Positions 10,315 through 19,849 of a stretch of 64,000 nt of DNA are shown here, piece by piece. The stretch spans positions 62,001 through 126,000 of the forward strand of contig CAJNAR010000028.1 of the NCBI GenBank assembly GCA_905220665.1, in the 5' to 3' direction. Source of the stretch: Albugo candida (taxonomy: Eukaryota > Oomycota > Peronosporomycetes > Albuginales > Albuginaceae). Every line of letters starts with the position of its first letter. The first letter of the stretch is position 1. The notes beneath the pieces were generated by a model, which was given only the letters and a program-made list of their open reading frames with translations, did no database searches and was not told the DNA's origin. Both the position numbers and the translations under genes were made by a program.

Positions 10315-11486
10315 CTATTGCGATGTACGACCACGCAATGTATCCATTCCGTCGACAGCTCCGGCGACATTGAGGATCGCATCGTACCATGAAACAGGAA
10401 ACAGACGTATCAGGAAAAATAGCCACGGATACAGCATTCCTCTCCATCCACTCGCACACGAGATCAAAAGCGAGTCACCACGAGTCATTGCGTTGAAAAT
10501 GTTGCTTGCAACTTCTTCTTTGTCCAGCATTGGAGTCAGAAATTGAGAGATCTTCTTCTTCAGTGAGTCACCCTCAAATGCACCTGCAAACATTCCCGTG
10601 TTCACTGCAATCGGACACACGAGCAGAGTACGAATGTGATCAAGTCCATCATGCTGAAGCTCCAAACGCACTAAAGCGTCAAAATGTCAGTAAACCTTGC
10701 CTGCTACCTCAAATCTCGTACAGCTTTCGTGGAGTCCAATAGAAGCGGCTTTACTGGCGCAATAATCGCTCAATTTTGCACTGGAAACGAATCCCAACTG
10801 CATGAAAGAGGTGATGTGATATATATAACTATTCGCAGGTTACGAATTCTTACAATGGAAGACACCGTCACAATCATCGCTTCTTTTGATTGTTTTAAAG
10901 AGGGTAATGCATGTTGAAGGATCCAGAATTGACCAAACACATTCACTTGAAAAGTTTGTCGAATTTTCTTGGTTGTGAGATCTTCCAGCTTGCATCCCGT
11001 GACAATCCCTAATGCCCACGCTCAGCATCGACATGTCCAATGCAGTATTCACGTACCCGCATTATTAATCACCACAGAAATTGGATGAGGAGCAACATCG
11101 CTTTTGATTTGGTCCATGCATTTGGCCACAGCGCTGAGAGAACAATTAGCGACAATAACCGCAGTGTACGACGCTCACCTTTCATCCCCAATGTCACATT
11201 GATACGTACATACTCTCACGTTCCTTCCTTCCGTTAGGCTCTTCTCGACGCGTTCCAATCCTTCTCTGTCGATATCAATCAAAACTAGAGTGATACCATC
11301 GAGTCGATCGCATAATTTGCGTGCTAAACACTGTCCCAATCCATTCGCTGCGCCCGTGATAACAATCACACGTTCATTCGGTGCGGTTCTGTTGAAGAGT
11401 TCGACACGAGAGCTCTTCCTCCGCAGCCAATAAACCGCAACTACCGTCAGAATTGTAATAAAACCAGTCGCGTAGTCAGACAACAT
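10315..11486 (-). CDS. Short-chain dehydrogenase/reductase, membrane-anchored (copy 1)
   Basis: Five exons read from the minus strand: 11486-11179, 11133-11057, 11008-10854, 10797-10722 and 10670-10315, joined by GT-AG introns of 45, 48, 56 and 51 bp; 323 residues. An N-terminal hydrophobic helix (GFITILTVVAVYWL) suggests an ER or lipid-droplet membrane anchor. The Rossmann motif TGAANGLG is at 44-51, NNAG at 126-129 and the catalytic YCASK at Tyr192/Lys196, so all active-site elements are present. The layout resembles retinol dehydrogenase/17-beta-HSD-11-like SDRs that oxidise or reduce lipid alcohols and ketones with NAD(P); the substrate is unknown. The start is the ATG at 11486; the frame runs up to a TTG at 11516, but no earlier ATG exists. 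A close paralogue lies at 13486-14707. Confidence 0.88.
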
Positions 11487-11631
11487 CGAAACTTTAAATG
11501 GCAATTTGCACTGCAACTACGTATGAAAATCAAAAATGAAAAAGTGAAAAGAAGGGCTGCAGGAAACCCTTTGAAAACCGAATCGCTGCGAAATAAGAAA
11601 ACACTGATTTTTATTCATCCAATTTTTGATA

Positions 11632-13269
11632 TCACGCAAGCAGACCCCAAAAAAAGGCAAAAAATGTGATTGCAAACAGCTGAGAGGCTTGTATTTGGGT
11701 GCATAATGAAGCTGGAAGGAATTCAGGGTACTGATTCGGAGTCGATGGTTCGAGTTGTTGACGATTGAAACTGGAGCGCGATACAGCAGATGGCTTGACA
11801 ACCTGTTGTTTAGCGATTTTGACTGCGCGCATAGCGTCAATGAGCCCGTGACCCAGCGCATTATTGGGGTATTCCGTCTCGGAGATGTTTCCGCAGTCGT
11901 ACCCTGAGCTTTTAAGGGATTCCGTGGTGACAGAAGTGAGTAAGAGATCAAACAGTTGCATGCTTGTGAGGTTGGGATTCGCACTTAACGCCAGAGCAGC
12001 GACGCCTGCAACATGAGGTGCAGCCATACTCGTCCCAGTCTGTGTCCCATACGCGTCGTCCGAAAATGGGAGAGCTGAAAGGATGTCGTCTCCGGGTGCA
12101 CATACGTCCGGTTTGATACGTGGTGTTCCATTTCCGCTGCTTTCAGTCGTATTTAGTGCACTGGGACCTTTGCCGCTGTACCATCCGATAGAACCGTCGA
12201 GTGTCATTGCGCCGACTGCAATCACATTTTCAAAATCGCCGGGCGCCACTGTCGATTCACACGCTGGGCCGTAATTCCCATTGGCAAAGATGGGGAAAAT
12301 ATCGGCTTCGATCCAAACGCTAATGATAGTTTTCAGAAAATCAGATGAGAGGCTTCCGCCCCAGCTATTATTTATGATATGTGGCGCTTTCGTGCAATCG
12401 GCCGAGTGAGAATTCGAGCGCATGTCTATCGGACACGTCATAAACTGAGCACATGCGAGTAGCGCGGACTCGGAGCAGTCTGTTGGCGTGCAGGCTTTAC
12501 ATGCGATCCATTGTGCACCAGGAGCGACTCCGATTCCTTCGAGTCCGACCATTATTCCGACAGTATGAGTGCCATGCCCCAAGTCGTCGTAAGGCTCTTC
12601 CAAGCCATTCACTGCATCCATCCAGCCGTATTCTTCTCGGTAGTTGGCTGCGAGAGCCTCGTGGGTCGCACGAACTCCGCTATCGATGCTACCCACGACG
12701 ACATGTTGTCCACTGACTCCAAGTTTCCACGCATCATCAGCTCCGATTCGTTTCACGCCCCATGCTCCCAGTGAATGATTGACACTATGATCGGGGTTTT
12801 GTGTGATCGGCTTCATCATTGGAATGATTCGTTCGGGTCGTATTTCAGCGACATTTGAAATATTTGCAATTTGGCTCAAAAGATCGACGGAATTGGCTTC
12901 CAATGCGACTTGATTAGTGAGCCAAAAGCTCTCAAACGATAAATTGGATGATTCATTGGCGTTCGAAAGTGTGATGTGATTGACATTCTCATTCAATACG
13001 GCTTTCACTTGTCGTTGGCGATCGATTGCATGCGAGCGAAGTCGTTGGACCACATTTTGAAGCTTATCCTCACGTGAGGTCGAACGCGTTGTCTGAAGAA
13101 CCGCTTGCTGATTCAATGAATTCATTACTGGGCGTATTCCCGACTTGAACGTTATGATCACTTTGGAGACTCCATGCTCCTGAAGCTGTCGATACACTTT
13201 TGGATGGATTTTACATTGAGCGATAGAGAGGACTGTTAGAAGACCCACGAAAAAGCGGATGGGAGACAT
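11632..13269 (-). CDS. Secreted subtilisin-like serine protease (S8)
   Basis: Intronless, 545 residues from the ATG at 13269, which gives a clean signal peptide (hydrophobic RFFVGLLTVLSIAQC); an ATG at 13305 would add 12 residues before it. A propeptide-like region (about 20-140) precedes the catalytic domain. Triad and oxyanion residues are intact: Asp196 (VVVGSIDSGV), His232 (GHGTHTVG), Asn301 (NNSWGG) and Ser414 (GTSMAAPHVAG). Several NxS/T sequons occur. The extreme C-terminus ends in a hydrophobic stretch (FAITFFAFFWGLLA), which suggests a GPI-anchor signal or membrane tether rather than free secretion; this is inference. It sits between the two paralogous SDR genes, all on the minus strand. 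Bacillopeptidase/subtilase-like enzymes are commonly secreted by oomycetes. The protease call is certain; the physiological target is unknown. Confidence 0.95.
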   Translation of the reverse strand: MSPIRFFVGLLTVLSIAQCKIHPKVYRQLQEHGVSKVIITFKSGIRPVMNSLNQQAVLQTTRSTSREDKLQNVVQRLRSHAIDRQRQVKAVLNENVNHITLSNANESSNLSFESFWLTNQVALEANSVDLLSQIANISNVAEIRPERIIPMMKPITQNPDHSVNHSLGAWGVKRIGADDAWKLGVSGQHVVVGSIDSGVRATHEALAANYREEYGWMDAVNGLEEPYDDLGHGTHTVGIMVGLEGIGVAPGAQWIACKACTPTDCSESALLACAQFMTCPIDMRSNSHSADCTKAPHIINNSWGGSLSSDFLKTIISVWIEADIFPIFANGNYGPACESTVAPGDFENVIAVGAMTLDGSIGWYSGKGPSALNTTESSGNGTPRIKPDVCAPGDDILSALPFSDDAYGTQTGTSMAAPHVAGVAALALSANPNLTSMQLFDLLLTSVTTESLKSSGYDCGNISETEYPNNALGHGLIDAMRAVKIAKQQVVKPSAVSRSSFNRQQLEPSTPNQYPEFLPASLCTQIQASQLFAITFFAFFWGLLA

Positions 13270-13485
13270 TTGACGTCGATGTAAAAATGCATGTGGCAGA
13301 GCCATCGGAAGCGAAACGAATCAAATTTGTATGAGAAACTAAATTCGACCGCTCAGAGCCGAAACCGACTCATTTCAAAAAGGAACTCGAATGAATTTTA
13401 TCGTTCCAAAAAAATAGTATCGTGCAATTAAGCTCAATTACAACACGCTCATAAAGTCGCCCAGCGCTAAAACAGCATTTCGACG

Positions 13486-14707
13486 TTATTTGCTCCGCTT
13501 CACTTTCTCTGTGGCTTGAGGTCCTATGAAGGTATCCATACCGTGTTTTCCTCCGGCCAGGCCGATGATCCAGTCAAAGAAGGAAACTGGAAGGCACCGA
13601 ATGAGATACAGCATCCATGGGTATGCGAATCCTCTCCATCCACCCGCACATGAAATCAAAATCTGATCTTCTGCGATCATCGCCTCAAAAATACGATGTG
13701 CCACTTGAGTCACATCAAGCAGAGGACTTACAAATCGCGTGAGTTTCTTGGAAAATTCATTGCCTTGGAACGCTCCAGCAAACATTCCAGTGTCCACACC
13801 AATTGGACAGACTAGCAGCATTTTTATTCGGTCGTTTGAATGCAATTCCAATCGCACTGGACACAGAGAGATTGTTGAGGGAAGGCTTTGAGTATGAGGC
13901 TTTTTCTCGTACAACTCTCATGGAAGGCGATAAGCGCTGCTTTGCTGGCACAATAGTCGGTTAGTTTGGCACTGGGAACCAATCCTAGCTGTTCGAGAAG
14001 GAGAGCGGTCGGATTAGTGCGTTAAGAGTTGGTCGAAGGCTTACGACGGAAGAGATGGTTACGATGTGTGCTACTTTTGACATTTTCAATGAGGGAAGTA
14101 TACATTGAAGTATCCAAAAGTGCGATAGGATGTTGACGTCAAAAACGCGACGTATTTGACAAGAAGTTAATGTTTGAAATTGACGACCCACTACTATTCC
14201 TGTACATAAAATTAGGATACAGCGGAGGGATGGTACGTGACAATGCGCACCTGCATTATTTATAATTGCTGTAACCGATAGTGGTGCGATATCCTGCAGA
14301 ATGTTATGAAAACAAGTTTGTACTTCTCTACACAGAGCGATCATAAAACTTAAAACGATATTATACGGTAGTATGACTTATAAGACCTACGATTCATTTC
14401 CAATATCGCACGCATACGTTCGAACATCGTGATGTGGTGCGTTTGGAAGGGTAGAGACTAGATCATCCATCCCCTTCTCGTCAATGTCGATGAGAATTAA
14501 CAATAGGTGATCGAGCTGCTCCCATAGTTTAAGCGACAACGATAGCCCGATCCCGTGTGCCGCTCCAGTGATTAAAATCACCTGATGGTTCCGTCTCCAT
14601 TTCGCGAGATGCTGTACTCGCGCATTCACACGGTGCAACTTTGTATAAGCGTAACAAACAGCAAGCGCAAGAAGGATCCAGTATCCATAATCTATTAAAC
14701 CTTGCAT
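13486..14707 (-). CDS. Short-chain dehydrogenase/reductase, membrane-anchored (copy 2)
   Basis: Paralogue of the gene at 10315-11486. Five exons on the minus strand: 14707-14391, 14327-14251, 14199-14045, 13988-13913 and 13856-13486; introns of 63, 51, 56 and 56 bp; 331 residues. Exons 2, 3 and 4 are exactly 77, 155 and 76 bp in both copies and have the same phases, so the pair arose by duplication of an intron-bearing gene. There is an N-terminal membrane helix (YWILLALAVCYAY), the cofactor motif TGAAHGIG at 47-54, NNAG and the catalytic YCASK (Tyr195/Lys199). The C-terminus carries a longer basic tail (TEKVKRSK), a possible ER retention-like end. The start is the ATG at 14707. Function is inferred as lipid-type SDR; the substrate is unknown. 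Confidence 0.87.
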
Positions 14708-15501
14708 TTCGTAAATGTAATTAGCCAATACGTGACGAGATCACACGGCACCATTGCGCAAGATTCGAAGAACTGGCTTGCTGGCAAAGCAGTACCTAAG
14801 AGCCAGCTTGATGAGCAACGTTGAACGTAAAAGGTAAGCAGCCGAGTGCGATCGAGAGTGTACACAAGGATCAATCATGTTGTTACAGTTATACAGGAAT
14901 TGAAGAACGAAAGTACTCGAATAAAGTAAAACGGAAAAGAGGTACTTTAATTTATTATGGAGCCGATTGAAATTCGATCTCATATGTCAGTGCCAATGAC
15001 ACGTACGATGTGTACTTACTCTTGACTTCCGCACGTGTACAATCACCCCATCTGTCTTATCACGCTTACAATCAAAATTCAGTCGTTGACATCACCGAAA
15101 ACTGGGTCCTAGTCGCTTGGCATAATCGTTATTGCCGATTATCAACCTTATAAACGCACGGACTTGGTTTTATTGTATAGGGGTGACTCTATACCAGATC
15201 AGTGCAGCTAAGTGCGCCCATCACAGCACACTATTACTAGAGCTACCTTCTTAGAAAAGCCAGATCACACTGGATAAAAATGTCAGTAGATTTGAAATCC
15301 CTCTTTTTCCTAACAATGCGTCTAAACCAACCCTTCTGATATAAGTATAAATACATAGAGGTACAAAGGGTTGTGGTAAGGCGCACCGTTTTTCCCGCAT
15401 TTGTACTGGCTTCTTCACATTCGCAAACTTGAATCTGCACAGTGCAGTCTTTTCAAACCAAATCATTCACACTCATCGAACAAACTGTGCACTCTGACAT
15501 A
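14708..15501. other. Intergenic region, divergent promoters
   Basis: About 790 bp between the start of the minus-strand SDR and the plus-strand cysteine protein. It contains a TATA-like CTTATAAA near 15146 and A/T-rich patches, but no ORF that looks coding. Confidence 0.5.
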
Positions 15502-16029
15502 ATGGCGGTTGAGATTGAGATCGCACCAAGAAGACTGGTATCTTCGTATACGTTTTGTATCACAGCTACAGGTGAATCGAATTCGCTCCCTGAGTCAAAT
15601 CGCTGTCGATACAAGACTGGGAAATGTATCAATATGCGCTCACAGAAAAGGAATGGACAACCGCATCATCTTTGTCGCTATCATCGGGAGAAAGCCAATC
15701 GCATACAACGAAAATTTGATCGACAAAAACGAGAAAGTGGACGGACACGAAGAGTGGCCTCACGAGAGACTTTTACCACCGATAGATATGAAGGTCCGGC
15801 CCTGCCCCATAAAACTCAAGTGTCCACAGATATTAAAGGATTCTCGGATTCTGATTCCAGTCGATTCTCTAATGACAGTGACGCCAGCATGCTAGGAGAC
15901 TTGTGGAAGGAAATACCAAAAGCTGTGGTGGATTTGTATTCGACTACAGTGACTCAAGGAGGTCTAGTCACGAATGACCAGTTCTCTTACGATGAATTAG
16001 TCTTTCTACGCTCGGCAATTATGGACTAG
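15502..16029 (+). CDS. Small basic protein with Cys/His zinc-finger-like motif
   Basis: A 175-residue intronless protein. The conserved-looking core is Cys35, Cys42, Cys58 and His61 (C-x6-C-x15-C-x2-H), followed directly by a basic helix (RKFDRQKR). I associate this pattern (Cys-rich motif with NG..H.LC..HR, then a basic run) with uncharacterised oomycete proteins and suspect zinc and nucleic-acid binding, but no named domain can be assigned from sequence alone. The C-terminal half is Ser/Asp-rich, ending in a short acidic/hydrophobic segment (YDELVFLRSAIMD). The ATG at 15502 is preferred; the frame is open back to a GTG at 15442. Divergent from the SDR, convergent with the acyltransferase. 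The gene call is good, the function unknown. Confidence 0.65.
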   Translation: MAVEIEIAPRRLVSSYTFCITATGESNSLPESNRCRYKTGKCINMRSQKRNGQPHHLCRYHREKANRIQRKFDRQKRESGRTRRVASRETFTTDRYEGPALPHKTQVSTDIKGFSDSDSSRFSNDSDASMLGDLWKEIPKAVVDLYSTTVTQGGLVTNDQFSYDELVFLRSAIMD

Positions 16030-16469
16030 CAGTGCAGATGGTTTTTAAAGACATTATTATAAAATTATGCAAGTGATTGTGGTCCGTCATTAGCAACCTA
16101 TGCGTAAGGGAAACGCAGTATCGAAACGGCTATGAACGAAATTTAGCTCATATAAATGACGATACAGTATTATAAATTGCATGTCAATCACTATGTTTGA
16201 ATACGATGTGTTTATTAGTTTCAGCATTGTTTTTCGTGATATTGGATGTTGCCCTTGATCATCTACGTGTATATACTTATTCAAAATATGTGTCAAGTGT
16301 ACTATAACACTCACGATACCAACACATCAGACTGGTAGACAATCACCGTCAAGACATTATTGATCTGGTCCCAATCGCACCGATCATGATACCTCGCTGT
16401 TGCGCACTAGGGGAAGGGGAACGTTTAAATATTCTCACTGTCGTTACACCACATAATATGCGCACCGTC
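16030..16469. other. Intergenic 3' regions of convergent genes
   Basis: About 440 bp of A/T-rich sequence between two convergent stop codons. No convincing gene or structured element was seen. Confidence 0.5.
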
Positions 16470-19091
16470 TCACATAGGGACGATTTTATGCGTACCGGTA
16501 TGACTTGACATCACCCACGTGTCAGATAATGTCGTGGGACGGTACCGGAACGCATTCACAACACCCAACAAGTCTACCGCTTTCTCGGACGCTTTGACCA
16601 TGATAGAAGCGCTTCTATCCGTTTTTGGAGGTGGACTTGCGGCACGCACACTTGGACCCTGGACTCTATCGTTTCTATAATATAATATTTGGAGTTGAGT
16701 TAGCCATTCGACAGTTTGTTTGATGGTTTCTTTACATAGAGCCTCTGCATATATAATTTCATTCTTGAAGAGCATATTTTCAGCAAGTTGTTGCGCTTTT
16801 CTGATAAATTCTTCATAACCCATCTCTTTACCCTCACTACATTCACAAGCTGCTTGCACTGTAACCCACATCACGTCAAGTAGTGGCCATAAAAACGATA
16901 GATTGAACTGCACAAGACGGCATCGTTTCCAAGCACTCCAATCGATCGAGTATACCTTAGATGCCTCTATACTTAATATACTCACACATTCAAGCCTTGC
17001 AAGCAATGTCTCCACTTCAGGTATACAGATTTTCGGATTGGGATGATAGACAAGCTGGCTTAAAAACCGCAATAGAAATTGAGTCGTTGGTAGTAGTTCT
17101 ACATGATGAATGGCAGTCGTGTTTGTACTCCAAATTCCGTTCCTAACATTTGCGCGGAAAGAGTGGATGGCTCCAAATACAGCCATTTGAGGTACAAAGT
17201 GGTGTGCAAGTTGATTCCGATAATAATCGATCTCTAAAATGTGGGATGGCGGCATTCCTGATGGCAAGAAACAGATTTTAGTGCCGTGAATGGGCAAATC
17301 TAGTATTGATACTGCAGGCTTCCATATTTTATGCAAGTCATCCGAGAGGTGTGTTGTTGGAATGTGTCGAAGATTGAGTTCCTTTATTAACCAATCGATA
17401 TACGCTTCTAATACATCACAACTCATAGAAGAACGTTTCCACAGCAAAATAGACGCGATAATAGAGGTACTTGTGACAGTGCAAAGTTGTTGTAACCGAC
17501 ATCCAATGATATCTGCGACGTTATCGACTTTATCTTGAGCTTGCAAAGCGACACTCTTTCCGAAACGAAGGTACGCGCGCCCGCAATTTGTAGAGAACAA
17601 GTTCCTAACCGATCGAAACAAGTGATACAAACTCTCTCTCTGCTTTTTCTTCCCAAGTCGTTGATTGGCGTATTCTTTCACTTCCAAAATACGGTCATAA
17701 TCAAGTGAAATAGGCACAAGCCAAATTGTTTTGGGCTTTTCCTGATTTCGAGGAAGTCGTACGTAATCGTGGAGTAATGACAAAAAACCCATTTTGAGCT
17801 GACTCACTCGACCCACACGAGACCGACCACCTTCCAAAAACACTTCGAGGGGGTTGTTATCGTCTACGAGCTCATGAACGTAGGCTGATAAAATGCATTT
17901 ATATAGCACATCATTTCCCCAGCTCCGGCGCATGAAGAAGCTGCCATTAGCACGCAGAAAAGTTCCAACAATAGGAAGGTCCATGTTGTCTCCGGCCGCT
18001 ATACGAGGAATGGGAAGACCATATGCGAAACAGAGATAGCTGATTATCAGATAATCCAGATGCGTTTTGTGAGTTGGAATGTAAATCATTCCGAAATGGC
18101 ATCCTTCCTTCTTCGCTTGAGCAATCAAAGCATGGATACTTTGGATTCCAACGATATCAACGTCAATGCCTTGGAATAAGACACGCCAGAGTTTGGATAA
18201 AAGCCAGCCGAAAAATCGCACTGCAGGGAAATACAAATTGGAATGCAGTTTTGCCAGTACTATTCGGATGGATTGGGTTTCGCGGTCCAGGACCGATTGA
18301 GATGTTCGTAACCGGTTTAGTACATTCCGACAATGTGTGTTGGAACTCAAAGATGGTCGCTCTTGCAGATTTTGATTGCATCTGGAGCACATACTGAAGA
18401 TAATATCGAAGCAATTGCGATGGAAGAATTTTTTATTTGATTGTTCGACGACAGTCTGCTTGACCACGTGGTCCCAGAAACAACGTTCTTTGACAGTTGC
18501 CAGTAGCCATGATCTATTCACTATGTTCACGAAACGAGGTGTGCTGTATTCAACAGCTTGGTGGGCTCGAGTCTGCGCTGTATGTCGGAGAATGTTCAAT
18601 CGATCTGAGCCAGAAGCATGGCATGTCTCGTCTGTAAATAAGGTTGGACACGCTATTTTGGGAAAAATGGGTGGTCGACCTAAATGGTGTCTTGACCACA
18701 AAAAATGGTTATTGCTGGACTTTGCTTTTAGTAAATGAACGGTACTTTGTCGATTCGAATCACCGCGATTGACTTCTACATCAGTAACTTCAACTGCATT
18801 GGGCCACGTGGTTGGCCATATCGTCTCGTTTTGTTTTCTATCTGATCTCGCACATTTTTGCCGACGAGATAATGTAAACTTATTGAAATTTGCGTAATCT
18901 TTGCGCTTAGGTATCCGAAAGGTTCTCTCGCTATCGTTCAAGTACTCTGTCTGATTGGGATGTATACCACCACGGCAGTGTCGATATGTGGTTGTTTTTT
19001 TGCCCTTGATTTTTTTCCGGGTTGAAACACGTTTGCTGTCAGCGTGTGCAATAGAACTTCTAACCGGAATTTGGCTACTTTTGTCAGGCAT
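16470..19091 (-). CDS. Glycerol-3-phosphate / dihydroxyacetone-phosphate acyltransferase (PlsB/GNPAT type)
   Basis: A single exon of 873 residues. It carries the PlsC-superfamily acyltransferase blocks of the PlsB/GPAM/GNPAT branch: block I HKTHLD at 341-346 (H-x4-D), block II around AGDNMDLPIVGTFLRANGSF (366-385), block III FLEGGRSRVGR at 418-428, and block IV VPISLDYDRILE near 459-470. Such enzymes acylate the sn-1 position of glycerol-3-phosphate or dihydroxyacetone phosphate, the first step of phospholipid, triacylglycerol or ether-lipid synthesis. The first ~270 residues are long, basic and unlike the core (KKIKGKKTTTY), possibly a targeting or regulatory extension. Start ATG at 19091 and TAG/TGA-free frame throughout. 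Whether the acceptor is G3P or DHAP cannot be told by eye. Confidence 0.85.
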   Translation of the reverse strand: MPDKSSQIPVRSSIAHADSKRVSTRKKIKGKKTTTYRHCRGGIHPNQTEYLNDSERTFRIPKRKDYANFNKFTLSRRQKCARSDRKQNETIWPTTWPNAVEVTDVEVNRGDSNRQSTVHLLKAKSSNNHFLWSRHHLGRPPIFPKIACPTLFTDETCHASGSDRLNILRHTAQTRAHQAVEYSTPRFVNIVNRSWLLATVKERCFWDHVVKQTVVEQSNKKFFHRNCFDIIFSMCSRCNQNLQERPSLSSNTHCRNVLNRLRTSQSVLDRETQSIRIVLAKLHSNLYFPAVRFFGWLLSKLWRVLFQGIDVDIVGIQSIHALIAQAKKEGCHFGMIYIPTHKTHLDYLIISYLCFAYGLPIPRIAAGDNMDLPIVGTFLRANGSFFMRRSWGNDVLYKCILSAYVHELVDDNNPLEVFLEGGRSRVGRVSQLKMGFLSLLHDYVRLPRNQEKPKTIWLVPISLDYDRILEVKEYANQRLGKKKQRESLYHLFRSVRNLFSTNCGRAYLRFGKSVALQAQDKVDNVADIIGCRLQQLCTVTSTSIIASILLWKRSSMSCDVLEAYIDWLIKELNLRHIPTTHLSDDLHKIWKPAVSILDLPIHGTKICFLPSGMPPSHILEIDYYRNQLAHHFVPQMAVFGAIHSFRANVRNGIWSTNTTAIHHVELLPTTQFLLRFLSQLVYHPNPKICIPEVETLLARLECVSILSIEASKVYSIDWSAWKRCRLVQFNLSFLWPLLDVMWVTVQAACECSEGKEMGYEEFIRKAQQLAENMLFKNEIIYAEALCKETIKQTVEWLTQLQILYYRNDRVQGPSVRAASPPPKTDRSASIMVKASEKAVDLLGVVNAFRYRPTTLSDTWVMSSHTGTHKIVPM

Positions 19092-19849
19092 TTGAGATCA
19101 GCTCTCCAACCTTGAACAGCGGCTTGTATTTTGGATTATATTTGTGACAACCGTCCAAGCTTGTATTGTGGATGTATCAGTACTATAATTTTTGCGACTC
19201 GTAATCGAGGCAATACGGTGATCAGACATACTACTATTGTGGGAAACATTGCAAAAGGTAATACGCCAGAGCAAAAGTGGATCTTGCCCTATCGATATAA
19301 TGTCTGAAAGGTGAAATCAATTGCGGCTTCCTCAATCGACCAGTTGCATGTTTGTATGTTTGTGTACAACTGACTGATTTCTGATCACAATCGAACAAAC
19401 AAAAAGTATACACACGCATCCATGCAGGCGACACGATGTCAAACATGTGAGCATCCCACACGCAGCGAAATACCCTTTTGTGCTGCTTTTATATCTTATT
19501 CCACGTGCAAGACCAATTTATCCTGGAAGGTTCTGGTACGTATGCTTAATCTTTGACCGCTTGCAACTCGCAAACAGCAAACTTTCGATAGGATGAAGTT
19601 GCACGGCAATCGTACATGCGGATAATTTCTTCGCCTCCGACAACCATGGTGTCTCACGAGCTGTGTGCACAATCCATCCGGCATATACAATGCGCGCGGT
19701 ACTTTAGTGTCTGTGAGCTCGGTACTTCTCAGCTTCTGTGTCGGTCGGATTGTCAGAATGTAAGCACATGATGTTAATGAGGTTATGTTATGCTTAAGGT
19801 TATTCGCTTTTATAGTCAATAGCAGCCAATTGTACCTCCGACTCTGCTG
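19092..19849. other. Intergenic region, divergent promoters
   Basis: About 760 bp between divergent genes. The minus-strand frame at 19496-19855 lacks any recognisable signature and is not called. Part of the 5' end of the NIPA-like gene could lie here. Confidence 0.4.

Noticed and set aside
11487..11516. TTG-initiated extension of SDR copy 1 (and the similar one at 14708-14728 for copy 2)
   Set aside because: Only non-ATG starts are available there; the in-frame ATGs at 11486 and 14707 give well-formed membrane anchors.
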